This document shows positions 53,468-63,605 of a stretch of 64,000 bases of DNA, piece after piece. The notes under the pieces were generated by a model. The model ran no database searches. It saw nothing but the letters and a program-made list of their open reading frames with translations, and was not told where the DNA came from. Every line of letters begins with the position of its first letter. The stretch's first letter is position 1. A program made the translations under genes and the position numbers. The DNA comes from Agapetus fuscipes (lineage: Eukaryota > Arthropoda > Insecta > Trichoptera > Glossosomatidae), in the NCBI GenBank assembly GCA_951799405.1, contig OX637333.1:19157960-19221959 (forward strand), in the 5' to 3' direction.

Positions 53468-54166
53468 GTTTTATTTTATTATGTTTTAAGAAAAATAATT
53501 ACAAATTGAATGACTCTACAGTCAATAAAATTGATATTTCAAGATTCAATTTTTGTCTTTGTGAACACAAATTATTTTCGAATTTATTATTTAAACAAAA
53601 AGGATAAAATATTCATTCTCAAATATAATTTTTCTCCACCCAGAGCACGCGCCTTCTGTAAGCGACACGTAATTAGTAGATTTTTCTAACGCTTTTTATT
53701 CTAAGCCAGAAGAAATGGTGTCTGCAAAATATCTACGTAAGAAATTACCGTAATAAATCGGCAATAAATTCACATTTCCTGCTTTATTTAAAAGCGATAA
53801 TTCTCTATTTAAATAGACGCATAATTAATCTCTACAGGACTCAGCACGGTGAGGTATTCCCAGGGCTACATAATTTAGTTTTATTAAAACGGGCCCCATT
53901 GTTCTAGGCCCTGAATTCTAATCACCAGGATTTGGGGCCCGGTCTTAACCAATTCACTGCCAGAGACAAGATACCTCGTCATTAAATTGTAACCTGCCAC
54001 GCTTAAGACAAGATCACTTGTCTTATAGTATAGAATAGTGCTGAACACGTGACTGAAAAGGTATCTTGTATAAAAGATTATCTTTTGAGCAAGATGAAAT
54101 AATTCGATGAGGTATCTTGACCTTAGTTTAATTTAGATACAAGCGTGTTAATTGTTAATTTTTGTG

Positions 54167-54428
54167 TCCCTTGATTTAAAGGTAGGAACAGCTGACGTCC
54201 CATTCTGTACAATCTTGGTTCACAGTTTCTAATGCCACAGCGGTTTCAGGGAAAGGCGGTAGGATTTTCAAAGTTCATGTTTATGTGATATTTGATTTAT
54301 TTTGTATGTACACATGCAGCACGTCTAAGCGCGAACTTAAGCGTGGGATACAAGATACGTGGGATAAAAGATACAAGCTGGTGGGCATATAGTAAATATC
54401 AATATATTTGTGCAACTTAGATTATAGA
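54167..54428 (+). repeat. Family A element, diverged, with inserted bases
   Basis: Plus copy: CCTTGATTTAAAGGTAGG to GTGCAACTTAGATTATAGAT. About 35 extra bases with ATACAAGATACG-like repeats interrupt the GTGGGCAT block. Confidence 0.65.
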
Positions 54429-54429
54429 T

Positions 54430-54725
54430 TACTGATCACCCATACTGAAATACTTGGTTTACTTAGGCAATGTCACCTCTGATCCAGAGAAAAGCGGAAA
54501 TTTTTTCAATTAATGGAAAAAGTATTTCGTAAATTAGCTTTCACATTTACGAAATAAATCGATGATTTAAATTATTATTATTTAAAGATTAATAAGAATT
54601 CTTCGGTTTATAGGGTAGTTGGTTGACCACCCATACTGAAGAAATTAATTCACTTTGGTAATGTCCTCCAAGTTTCAGAAAAGACCTCAAAAAATTGCAA
54701 GGTTGCCAATTACCAATTTGAGATT
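54430..54725 (+). repeat. Two family A 5' fragments
   Basis: ATCACCCATACTGAAATACT (54436 on) and GGTTGACCACCCATACTGAA (54628 on), each followed by the AATGTC block. Old plus-strand pieces. Confidence 0.5.
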
Positions 54726-54749
54726 CTGGCGATACCACGTGTTCAGAAT

Positions 54750-55035
54750 GGATGCAGACTAGATAGAAAATGTTTTTTTAAATAGATTTATGAAGAGAAA
54801 TGCAATCCACCAATCTATTCTGCCTGGCCAGAAATAGGTATTAATATCGTCAATTAAGAATTCATAATGGTTTATTTTAATGAATTATTAATTAATAGTT
54901 ACCTAATGACATCTGTTGAACCACGGTCAAAATCATGGTCAAATAACCCAAGCGGGGATCGAACCAACGTTACTCTATTCCAAATACGCTAGAAAGATCA
55001 GCTCACTTGGCCCCCTCGGCCATAACACCGACTCT
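54750..55035 (-). repeat. SINE3, full length
   Basis: Minus copy: head GGTGTTATGGCCGAGGGGGC with a Ser/Leu-like A region and B box GGTTCGATCCCCGC, then GTCATTTGACCATG-like sequence, a body with TACCTATTTCTGGCCAGG, and an A-rich end. A second copy lies at 58918-59165. Confidence 0.75.
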
Positions 55036-55574
55036 GTAAGGAACTGTCAAATGGTCAGCCCTCACCAAGCAGACCCCCAAGAGTCGAGGGACAGATGGTT
55101 TTCAGTGTCACAGGAGGGGACTACATAGAAAACAGATCAATACATCTGACAGGAAGAAGAAAAACATAAATTTATCACGTTGTCGGTAGATGAACTGTTT
55201 CTCAGTAAGTATTAATAAACAAGATACGAGTTTTAAAAGCTTAAATACATAACGAGATATCTCGTCTTTGGCAGTGAACAAGTTAAGGTGATAATTACAG
55301 ACCTGGGCCCCTGAAATGGGGTCCTAATAAGTTTTGTGCGGAGTCAGGTGTTGTCGTTTCGGGAACACCAAAGTTTTCCACTTTTCAAAGCGAAATTTGA
55401 TCAGGACAAATTATTTTTGTTTCGCCATTTACATCGTGTTTCGTGTTTGTGAGGCATTTTGTGGAATTCAAAAATAAAACCGTCAGATTTCAAACAAACA
55501 AACAAACAAATTTTAAAATTGTTTAGTTTTGATTTTGTGAATTTCAATTAATCTTTTACAGCTATATCTAAATG

Positions 55575-55890
55575 TGTCCGGTAGATAGCGCAGTTGGTAA
55601 AATTATTTGCGTTCCTTGCTATTTTCTATCTAGGGTTCGATCCCGCCAAGGGCGTCTGAAAATATTTCCCGTTACTATGTAATTTATTAAATAATTTTAA
55701 AACGCAAAATAAAGCACCAGCAATGCTTGCTCAGTTTTCACAAGAAATGAGAACCTGCCCCCCGCGTGCATGGAAGCTTCCGCTGCATGTGTATTTCAGA
55801 GGTTAGGGCCGCCACTCTTACCTCTGAAAATAAATAGGTCTTACACACCACAGGTGACTCTTTCGGGTACATCGCTATAAAAAGTTGCGA
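55575..55890 (+). repeat. SINE1, full length
   Basis: Plus copy: CCGGTAGATAGCGCAGTTGG, GGGTTCGATCCCGCC, TTTTCACAAGAAATGAGAAC, CTCTGAAAATAAATAGGTC and the 3' end near 55890. Confidence 0.8.
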
Positions 55891-56104
55891 TATAAGTACA
55901 GCTCAATTAAAAAGTTAAATAGAGGCATTTAATTGAAAGCCAATTTTAATAATGATTTTTTTTTTAATTAAGAGGAAAATTGTACGCAGAATATTTTTTA
56001 TACTTTTTTTAACATGTGTAAACATTGCTCATTAATTAAAAAAAAAATGAAATAATATTTCCTTTTTCTCAGAAAAATACATAAACTCTAGTTTTGAAAT
56101 ACCT

Positions 56105-56430
56105 ACATTTTTTCAACATTTACGGTGTTATTCTCAAACACAAAGCTATGGCTCAACCGTAGCCTACAGTGAATTTTCAATACAAAAAATGATCCATGGA
56201 TTAAATGTTTTGTGAATAGCACTGTTAGATATTATCTGAAAATTCTTACTTTTTGTTGTAAAGTAGGTACAATACTAATTGGCTTATTTATTTTAACAAG
56301 AAAAGTTATTTCTTTTTAATATATACCAGCTATGGAAAAACGCGCTTTTTGAGATCGTTAAAATATACTTATAAATATGATTCCTTCCTTTCTCTACAAG
56401 GAGAAATCACGAACAGCTTGTGTAGAGGAC
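56105..56430. other. Unassigned AT-rich spacer
   Basis: No gene recognised. Weak inverted and dispersed matches only. Confidence 0.35.
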
Positions 56431-56480
56431 ACACGTCTCCTGAGGACGTCGGATATGACTCCGACGAAACGTAGAGAAAA
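56431..56480 (+). other. Hammerhead-like motif, best stem II
   Basis: TCTC (56436-56439), CTGAGGA (56440-56446), stem II GTCGG/CCGAC (56448-56452, 56461-56465), GAAA (56466-56469), CGTA, then GAGA (56474-56477), which pairs with TCTC as stem I. The layout is that of a type I hammerhead with a minimal stem III, cleaving after GTA if active. Confidence 0.6.
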
Positions 56481-56839
56481 TCGTTCTTCTCTTTTGCACG
56501 GTCAGTAAAATCCGTTTTTTCATTCTTTAAAATGTCTAACGACCGTAATTATAATTTAAAATCTGAATGTATGATTTCAATAAGATTATAGATTATATCG
56601 CTATCAAAAACATAGGAAGTCACTGTTCATTAAAAAAACAGAATTAAAGCAAAAGACATAAATTAATTTTATTTACGATGAAAATTCAGTAAAAAAAATT
56701 ACAATGCTTTCTTTCCGTGTAAAATAATAATATGTAAATGATTTTCCGTTATTTTGTTAAGAAATTACCATGATAAACGCTTTTTTTTTTTAAATATGAA
56801 AGCAAAATATTCCGCCTACCGCATTGTTATCAATTCTTC

Positions 56840-57230
56840 TTTTTTGCAAAAAGAATCATATTATCCTGGTAAAAAAAACATTTCACCTTCTGACGAAAGT
56901 AATCATATTATTTTGCCAAATATAATCAAACTTTCCTGGCAAAAAAACATATTTTATTGACGAAAATTATCATTAATTCTAAAAAACATAGACTCCTGCT
57001 AAAAGAATCATATAATCCTGAAAAACGGTATTATCAAGGCAAAAATAATCAAATCATTGTGCAAAATAATATACAGGTAACAATATATAGTATGTTGTTA
57101 TGCTTAAAAAAAACCATAATATAATCATATTAACAATCAATTAATCACGCAAATAGAATCATATTATCCTTCAAAGAGACTCATATGATGGACATGAAAA
57201 AGAATCATGTTATTCTGGCAAAAACAGAAA
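56840..57230 (+). repeat. Degenerate tandem repeat of GAATCATATTATCCTGG
   Basis: AAGAATCATATTATCCTGG or close variants occur about eight times (56863, 56900, 57006, 57147, 57200 and others) separated by AAAAA-rich spacers. Spacing is irregular. An old array. Confidence 0.6.
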
Positions 57231-58434
57231 AAGTCAGCAAAAATCAGGGTGGTTTAACCTTTTTTTCACCGTAAAATCGTATGTCACTATATCTGTTTAC
57301 TGAATAAATTTTGGCGTAAGAAGATATGATCGAAAGATGGGTGGATAGTAAAAGGGTTAAAGTGTATACGATAACTTAGAAAATCTGGGTTTGATCATGT
57401 AAAACCACGATAGGATATTATATTTCAGAAGATAAAACATTATCCTGTTTTTCTCACATTCTTGATTGCTTCGGAGAATTCAGTTTTTTCCATATATGAA
57501 TGGACTTCTTATATTTGAAAAGCCAGGGAAATATTAATGATGTCATGAGGCCGGGCTAGTTCCAAACCTGACCGTCAGAGGCGCTGGTCCCTCATTTACA
57601 CAATGATTTTTTATGTGTGAAATATTGTAAGTTGCTGTTTTAATGCTTTATATATCTACTGAATTGGTTAAAACAGTGAAATAATTCAAAGATTAAGCAA
57701 TTTTACTTGGATTAAACAACAAAAAACACATTTGTATAATTATTCAACTTACACATTTCAACATGACTTCCGAATACATTTAATATGCAAAAAATTCAGC
57801 TCAAGAATTAATTTAACTTTAACAGTTTCACAAAAATAAATATTTTTTACAATTACTAGCTTCTTTAGTGTGTGTATTCCTTGGTGATATTTTATGAAAA
57901 ATAATGTATTTTTAATGTTTTCTTTTACCCGAGAGTTACGGTTTATTGTTGTAAAGTACAAAAACCCCCTGATTGTCGGCAATACATTATTTAATTTACT
58001 ATGGGCTACGTCACATAGCCGAGAGATATTTTTAATGTTCGTAGTCCATTCTTGGGATTTTTTATGGAAGAAAAAATATTCGAATGATTAGAAGCTTGGG
58101 CACTTATTAAAAATAACACGCTTCTTCAATATTCCCACATCTCATTGTGTTGACAAACATAGCCCGGACAAAGAATATCTCGGGAAATAAAGACTTGGGG
58201 AAAACATACTAATGTTATTATGACCCCAACACTGGGAGGGCTCTGAAAGGTTTAACCCACTTGTGAGCTAAACAAAAAAAACAATGACTTAACGCTAAAG
58301 CTGCGAAATATTAAAGAAATAATAGATTTTCATGGTTTTTGTACAGAAAAAAGTCTGTGGCATAATTTGAACCTTTTGTCCAAGTATTTACCTCGTATAA
58401 GAAATGTATTAGGATGATTTATTTTGTGTCCGAT
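57231..58434. other. Spacer, no gene seen
   Basis: AT-rich DNA without recognised elements. A GC-richer patch at 57545-57600 (GGCCGGGCTAGTTCC, CAGAGGCGCTGG) has no identity. Confidence 0.4.
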
Positions 58435-58530
58435 GTAGAGAGGTTCGTCCGGGTCCGGTCACAGGGTCTGGGTTCAATCCCCACCAAGGGTGTCAGAAAT
58501 AATTTTCGGTTTCGGTGCTAGTTTCAAAAC

Positions 58531-58785
58531 CAAACTGTCTGCTGTCAACAAGGTTATAGTGCCCAATAGAGCAAACACATCAAACTTTGCAGACAGAAGC
58601 TTTGCGGTGGCCGGGCCGGTGGCCTGGAACAATTTACCCATCGGTGTTCGCGCGAACCAGCCTACCACCACCTTCAGAAAGGAACTGAAGACACTACTTT
58701 TCTCGAGAAGCCATGGCGCCCTTGAGATGGTCCTGGACCATTAAATGGCGCCACAGGAAAGAAATCATCCATCATCATCATCATC
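58531..58785 (+). mobile_element. CR1/L2-like LINE 3' end, (CAT)n tail
   Basis: 255 bp inside SINE1, ending in (CAT)n at 58769-58784. Only the coding end and a few UTR bases were copied, so it is a heavily 5'-truncated insertion. Confidence 0.75.
58545..58744 (+). pseudogene. LINE ORF2 C-terminus
   Basis: Reads VPNRANTSNFADRSFAVAGP, VAWNNLPIGVR and TTTFRKELKTLLF. The RSF-x-x-AxP-x-x-WN-x-LP...F-x-x-x-LK-x-x-LF signature marks the last domain of CR1/L2-group and many other LINE ORF2 proteins. Open to the stop with no breaks. Confidence 0.8.
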
Positions 58786-58917
58786 AAAATAAAAATACAA
58801 AGAAGGTTAACTGAGCCTTTACATGCATTAGGAGCTGGGAAATCCCCACTTCAAGTGAAGTGCTTGGCGTTAGGAAAGTCCTTTACCTGTTACTTTTTAG
58901 GGGAAAAGCCTTAAGAA

Positions 58918-59165
58918 ATTGGTGTTATGGCTGAGGGGGCCAAGTGGGCTGATTTCTAGCGTATTTGGAATAGAACAACGTTGGTTCGATCCCCGCCTGG
59001 GTCATTTGACCATAACTTTGACCTTTGTTCAACAGATGCTATTGGGTAATTATTAATTTATTAAAAATAAACAAGAATGAATTATTATTTGATGATATTA
59101 ATACCTGTTTCTTGCCAGGCAGAATATTTTGGTGAATTGCTCTTCACAAATCTATTTTTTATAAA
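58918..59165 (+). repeat. SINE3, second copy
   Basis: Plus copy of the 54750 element: GTGTTATGGCTGAGGGGGCC, GGTTCGATCCCCGC, TCAACAGATGCTATTGGG, CTTGCCAGGCAGAATATTTT and an A-rich end. Confidence 0.78.
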
Positions 59166-59254
59166 ATAAAAAATAAAAAGTTTATTTATATGCAGAGCTT
59201 TGTTATTTTTTACGGATGGAGAGTTGCTTTCTGGGGACTGTTTTCTATAAAAAC

Positions 59255-59310
59255 TGGCGTTTTTGGTCGTTTCGCCCGCTATTTGTGATGAGCTTCTTCA
59301 GCGTCATATT
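59255..59310 (-). repeat. Hairpin-GAAAC motif
   Basis: On minus: CGCTGAAGAAGCTCATCAC then GCGGGCGAAACGACC. CTGAAGA and GAAA are present but the stem between them is poor. Related to 15730 and 62625. Confidence 0.4.
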
Positions 59311-59362
59311 TACATCACATAACATCAACATCACATCAAATGAGTGGACTATAAAAGCCTAA

Positions 59363-59600
59363 AAAAGATGGTGAAGATTGAAAAAGACGGTGGAGCCTGC
59401 AAAAAGATGGTGGAGCCTGCAAAAGATGGTGAATCCTAAAAAAGATGGTGGAACCTGGAAAAATGGTGGAGCCTGAAAAAGACGGTGTATCCTGAAAAAT
59501 ATTGTGGAGCCTGAAAAAGACAGTGGATCGTGAAAAATATGGTAGAGCCTGAAAAAAATGGTCGAGCCTGAAAAAGATAGTGGAGCCTGAAAATGATGCA
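59363..59600 (+). repeat. Purine-rich 19-20 bp minisatellite
   Basis: About twelve variable units of GGTGGAGCCTGAAAAAGAT. The minus strand stays open in two frames, giving repetitive FFRLHHLFQAPPSF-like translations. This follows from the repeat's composition and is not taken as a gene. Confidence 0.85.
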
Positions 59601-59799
59601 GTGAGGAGACCCATATCGAAATCGTGCTATTGAGATGATGATGATACGAACCAACTACTTGGTATTTGAACCCAGCACCTAGGAGTCACAAGCCACAACC
59701 GCTAGACTACAAATAAAACACTTTCCAACCACAACATAAAAGCTCAGATTTAATAATGTTATATTCTTTTCTGAAATCTATTCACCACATTCTTATTTT

Positions 59800-59934
59800 T
59801 TACATTTATTACTTCTCGATTGCGTAAATCGAAAAGATATGTTAGATACGACAGCAATCCTAGTGAGTTATTTAGTTTGTATACACTTTTCGATTTACGC
59901 AATCGAGGGGAGTGTACGCATTTTTTTATACTCG
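59800..59934. repeat. Fold-back element FB, copy 3
   Basis: CTCGATTGCGTAAATCGAAAAG (shortened here to its ends) at 59815-59836 and its inverse at 59887-59908. The shared centre has ACGACAGCAATCC and GAGTTATTTAGTTT. Confidence 0.75.
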
Positions 59935-60224
59935 GAAAACATGTAACACAACTCAAAGAACATTTTTCAGCATCGTTAAAAATATTCAACAACAGGTTTT
60001 ATTACGTTTGTGATGTCTACTTTAACATTGGCATATTTAGCATTTTTAGCGGTTTATTTTTTCTATTTATGTTTGATTGTTTGCTTATTCAATACAAATA
60101 TTTGGAAACTCTACGCGGGTAAAGAGACGATGAAAAGAATCCGAATTGTAAAATAATATCATCCATAGACTTATAAGAATGTCTGCTCGTAAAAACTATG
60201 ATATAATTCGGATTGTCATAATAA

Positions 60225-60440
60225 TCTGTCGATAGTTGAGTCGGTAGAATGCTTGCATTTCATGCCGAGGGCTAGGGCTCATTCCCTGCCAACAGTGTCA
60301 GAAATGATTTCCCGTGTCGGTGCTTATTTCAAACGCTAAATAAAAAACCAGCAAGGTTTACTGAGCCTTCGCAAGGAATGAGAACCAGCCTCATCGGGAG
60401 CTGAAAAACCCCACTCGTTAACTGAAGTGATCGGCGGATA
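60225..60440 (+). repeat. SINE1, 3'-truncated
   Basis: Plus copy: GTCGATAGTTGAGTCGGTAG, TCAGAAATGATTTCCCGTGT, GTTTACTGAGCCTTCGCAAG, ending after TTAACTGAAGTGATCGGCGG. Confidence 0.78.
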
Positions 60441-60584
60441 AGTTGCAAACATTTAGGATTTATTAATTGATGAGCCATTCACTTTATAACCTTTCATTTT
60501 TAAAATATTGAAATTAAAAAAATTAAAAACATAAATTTTACTCGCCCCGTAACCACATACAAAGTGTTTTTAATTTTAATATTT

Positions 60585-60750
60585 AGGATTTATATTAAGT
60601 AGATGTTTACAAGCAGATACTTGTAAGTTTGCGCTTACAAATGTTGTATGTGCCCTTACAAAATAAAATTTTAAATCTCAAATGAACATAAACCTTGCAG
60701 GTCTACCAATTTTTACAATATGGGTGGTCAGTGGCATACTAAACTCAAGT
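60585..60750 (-). repeat. Family A element, diverged
   Basis: Minus copy: TAGGATTTATATTAAGTAG, GCGCTTACAAATGTTGTATG, AATATGGGTGGTCAGTGGC. Confidence 0.68.
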
Positions 60751-61213
60751 CAAGTAATTAAACAGTACTATAAAAAGACTGTTGACTGTCCATTATACTT
60801 ATATGAGTATAATGTACGAGTAAACAGCAGTTCACAAACAATATTTCTCTCCTTCGGATGTATTCTTCCTATCCACGCTTCTAGAAGTGAATGGTAACAT
60901 CCAGCGCTTATAAAAGACGCCGATCCCCATAATCTAACAAAGGAATATAATATCTACGAGTATATACCTAAGGAATATTATTATGTGATGGTGAACCGCC
61001 AGTATTCGTCATTCATCTGTCCAAAATCAGTGATTAAAAGTTGAATCATTCGAATATCAAGAACTAAGTATGACGTTATAAAATACAGATAAAGACGATA
61101 TAAAATACGGGTGGTAGGCTTAAACCAAAAAAATACAAATTTTGGATTTCTTTTAAGTTACCTTCCTTAGTCTTTCCAAGTTGCAATTTAGGTTTTATGC
61201 TACTGTATCGCGA

Positions 61214-61359
61214 CTATAAAAAAACATACCTCTCACCTCGATTGCATGATTAAATAATGTATGATATATACGACGGAACTCCTGGAGAGTGATTTAGTTT
61301 GCATTCATTGTTTCGATATCCGCAATCGAGGCAAGTTAATGCAATGTTTTTTTACTCGG
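61214..61359. repeat. Fold-back element FB, copy 4
   Basis: CTCTCACCTCGATTGCATGA and the inverse ATCCGCAATCGAGGCAAG, centre CGACGGAACTCC and GAGAGTGATTTAGTTT. Confidence 0.72.
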
Positions 61360-61715
61360 GGTTCTAGTATACGTCCTAACGAAATATAAATAAATCAGGC
61401 AGTGCAAATTTTTGGAACCTAACGCCATGCTTACGTGGCTGGTGACAGACGTATATATTCGAATGCCGAGGTTTTACTGGAATACTTATTACTAGGTCTG
61501 GTAAGTGATATTGCTCAGTGGCGTGTGTACAGATTATACTCCTCCAGGCTCAGACGTCACTACTGACATCTCACGGCGGGGCTGAGCATTTAATTGAAAA
61601 GAAATACACGAGACGTTACAGCCCAAGCAGGAACAGTAAACAATATTGTACTAAATACGATTACTCAAAGGCACTCCGAGAGTCTGAAACAGAAATCACG
61701 AAAATTAATCAATTC

Positions 61716-61961
61716 CCTTGACTTATAGGTTGGTATGAGGCTGACCACCCATACTGTAAAAAATGGTTCACTTTGCCAATGTCACCCCTGTTTCAGGGAA
61801 GGTCGGCAAAAGTTGTGGGGCTTATGTTCATTTGAGGTTTGGATTTTATTTGTAAGTACGCATTCAGCATTTGTAAGCGCGAACTACACGTGTTGGTTTG
61901 TGGGCATACATCTGAGAGCTTTAAATGAATATATCCTTGCAACTTAGATTATAGATTATAG
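61716..61961 (+). repeat. Family A element, young subfamily
   Basis: Plus copy from CCTTGACTTATAGG to TTAGATTATAGATTATAG, almost identical to 26690-26937. Confidence 0.9.
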
Positions 61962-61970
61962 AATCACAGT

Positions 61971-62000
61971 AGGGCCTCGCTAATCCGGACCCCCACTTAC
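61971..62000 (+). repeat. pogo/Tigger-like terminal repeat fragment
   Basis: CAGTAGGGCCTCGCTAATCC followed by GGACCCCC resembles Tigger-type inverted ends (CAGTAGNNCCTCGCTTATCC). The other end is not found; a SINE1 copy follows. Confidence 0.45.
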
Positions 62001-62019
62001 TTTGCAATCGACATGGAGC

Positions 62020-62320
62020 CGGCCGATAGCTTAGTTGGTAGAGTGCTTTTATTGTGCTAGGAGTTAATTCCCACTATGATTGTAAGTAATGATTTTCCGT
62101 TTCGGTGTTTATTTGAAATCCAAAATAAAAATATCGGAAAGATGTACTCAGCCTTCACAAGAAATGAAAATAAATCTCCATGTGAGCTGGGAATCTCTAC
62201 TTAAAGTGAAGTGGCTGGGGTAAGGCTGGCCCTCTTACCGTTGAAAATAAATATGAAATAGATTCTACATGCCATATGCTATCCCTTCGGAGACAAAACG
62301 GTAAGAAGATAGAATATATT
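62020..62320 (+). repeat. SINE1, full length
   Basis: Plus copy: CCGGCCGATAGCTTAGTTGG, body TTTCGGTGTTTATTTGAAAT, CTTAAAGTGAAGTGGCTGGG, ending near GACAAAACGGTAAGAAG. The B box is decayed. Confidence 0.78.
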
Positions 62321-63059
62321 TGCAGGGAAGATGATTTTTTTTTGTAGTGATTCGATCGCGATGGCAGCTTTCAATAAGGCTTTCATATTGGCTTAAGATA
62401 ACAAATTAAATAGTCACGAAGTTATGTTACTTCAGCGATTTAGCGACACCATTTTCTAAATGAAAAACCAAAGTCTTGTTCTGATGGTTAATTTATACTT
62501 TTACTATAACAACCTTTTATTCCTAGATATACACGATTCTCTATTTTTACCTCATTTCAAAGTCTCAGACTTATAAATGTTATCAGTAAAGAATGGTTTT
62601 CCGGGATATGTTGCCGTAGTTTATTGGAAATGGAGCTTCCGGATGTTTCGCTTATTTCTGCGATAAGCTTTTTTAGGAAGATGATGTGATGTGATATTAA
62701 TGAACTGTGAACAGATTTTTTTATACTTTCTTACCATAAAGTAACCCGAAGAAGATTAGGGATGTTTTCACTTCAACAATTAGGTAATTAATATAATTCA
62801 CGAACAGAGGATGCTGTTTCGCAGGAGAGATCATAATCATCAGATTGAGTAAAGTTTAACTCCAAGTATAACTTTACCCTAGGGGGCTTAAAGCGTATCC
62901 AGATGAAAGCAGTTTGCAAGTGTTTTAGGACAGCTGATTATTAATGGTTAGTTGTCTAAGGTGTCAAAGCGTAGACTAGAATAAGCAAGTAAGGTATTTT
63001 ACACTTGTGATAAGTGTTAATCGTTACTTGAATCTAATTATATATAACAAAACGCAACA
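62321..63059. other. Spacer with one hairpin motif
   Basis: A minus GCTTAT/ATAAGC stem then GAAACATCCGGAAGCTCC at 62625-62675 pairs with the family at 15730. Otherwise nothing is recognised. Confidence 0.45.
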
Positions 63060-63605
63060 AAAAAACACAGCTAAGCTACACATGATTTGAAAAATCTTAA
63101 CGCGTTATTTGCTACGGAGTCGCATGTGGCGCGTGGAACCTATTTATTTTTACAGGTAAGGACTTATGCCAACCACAGTTGAGTGAGGATTATCAGCTTT
63201 AGAGGAGGCTGATTCTCAATTCTTGTGAAGAATAGATTCTGGGTTTGAAATGAACACTATAATCTATAATCTAAGTTGCAAGGATATATTCATTCAAAGC
63301 TCTCAGATGTATGCCCACAAACAAACACGTGTAGTTCGCGCTTACAAATGCTGATTGTGTACTTACAAATAAAATCCAAACCTTAAATGAACATAAGCCC
63401 TGCAACTCTTGCCGACATTCCCTGAAACAGGGGTGACATTGGAAAAGTGAACCATTTTTTACAGTATGGGTGGTCAGCCTCATACCAACCTATAAGTCAA
63501 GGAACACTGAAACGGGAAAATCATTTCTGACACCAACGGTGGGAATCGAACCCTTGCACTCGGAATGGAATGCGAGCAATCTACCAACTGAGCTATCAAA
63601 AGGAC
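63060..63605 (-). repeat. SINE1 split by family A; SINE2 remnant adjoining
   Basis: SINE1 tail and body at 63060-63251 (AAGCTACACATGATTTG, GGAGTCGCATGTGGCGCG) continue at 63509-63605 (GAAACGGGAAAATCATTTCT, GGAATCGAACCC, CCAACTGAGCTATCAA). At 63610-63690 a SINE2 3' part (CTACAAAGCGTCAATTCTCA) follows, so this may be a third SINE2-SINE1 dimer. Confidence 0.75.
63259..63501 (-). mobile_element. Family A insertion with 7-bp target duplication
   Basis: GAACACT at 63252-63258 and 63502-63508 flanks 243 bp of family A. Removing it and one GAACACT restores SINE1 (GAAATGAACACTGAAACGGG). On its own strand the element starts CTTGACTTATAGG and ends TTAGATTATAGATTAT, which fixes its termini. There are no terminal inverted repeats. 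Confidence 0.93.

Larger units (their letters stand above)
53949..55282. mobile_element. piggyBac-like nonautonomous element
   Basis: TTAA at 53945-53948 and 55283-55286 flank inverted ends CCAATTCACTGCCAGAGAC and, inverted, CTTGTTCACTGCCAAAGAC. The ends then share GATACCTCGT/GATATCTCGT. TTAA targets and TTCACTGCC ends fit piggyBac. GGTATCTTG-type motifs recur at both ends. The interior holds family A pieces and a SINE3 copy but no transposase. Confidence 0.65.
58435..58920 (+). repeat. SINE1 split by a LINE tail
   Basis: Head and early body (58435-58530: GGGTTCAATCCCCACCAAGG, TCAGAAATAATTTTCGG) and later body (58785-58920: ATTAGGAGCTGGGAAATCCC, CTTCAAGTGAAGTGCTTGG) are separated by a LINE fragment. 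Confidence 0.75.
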
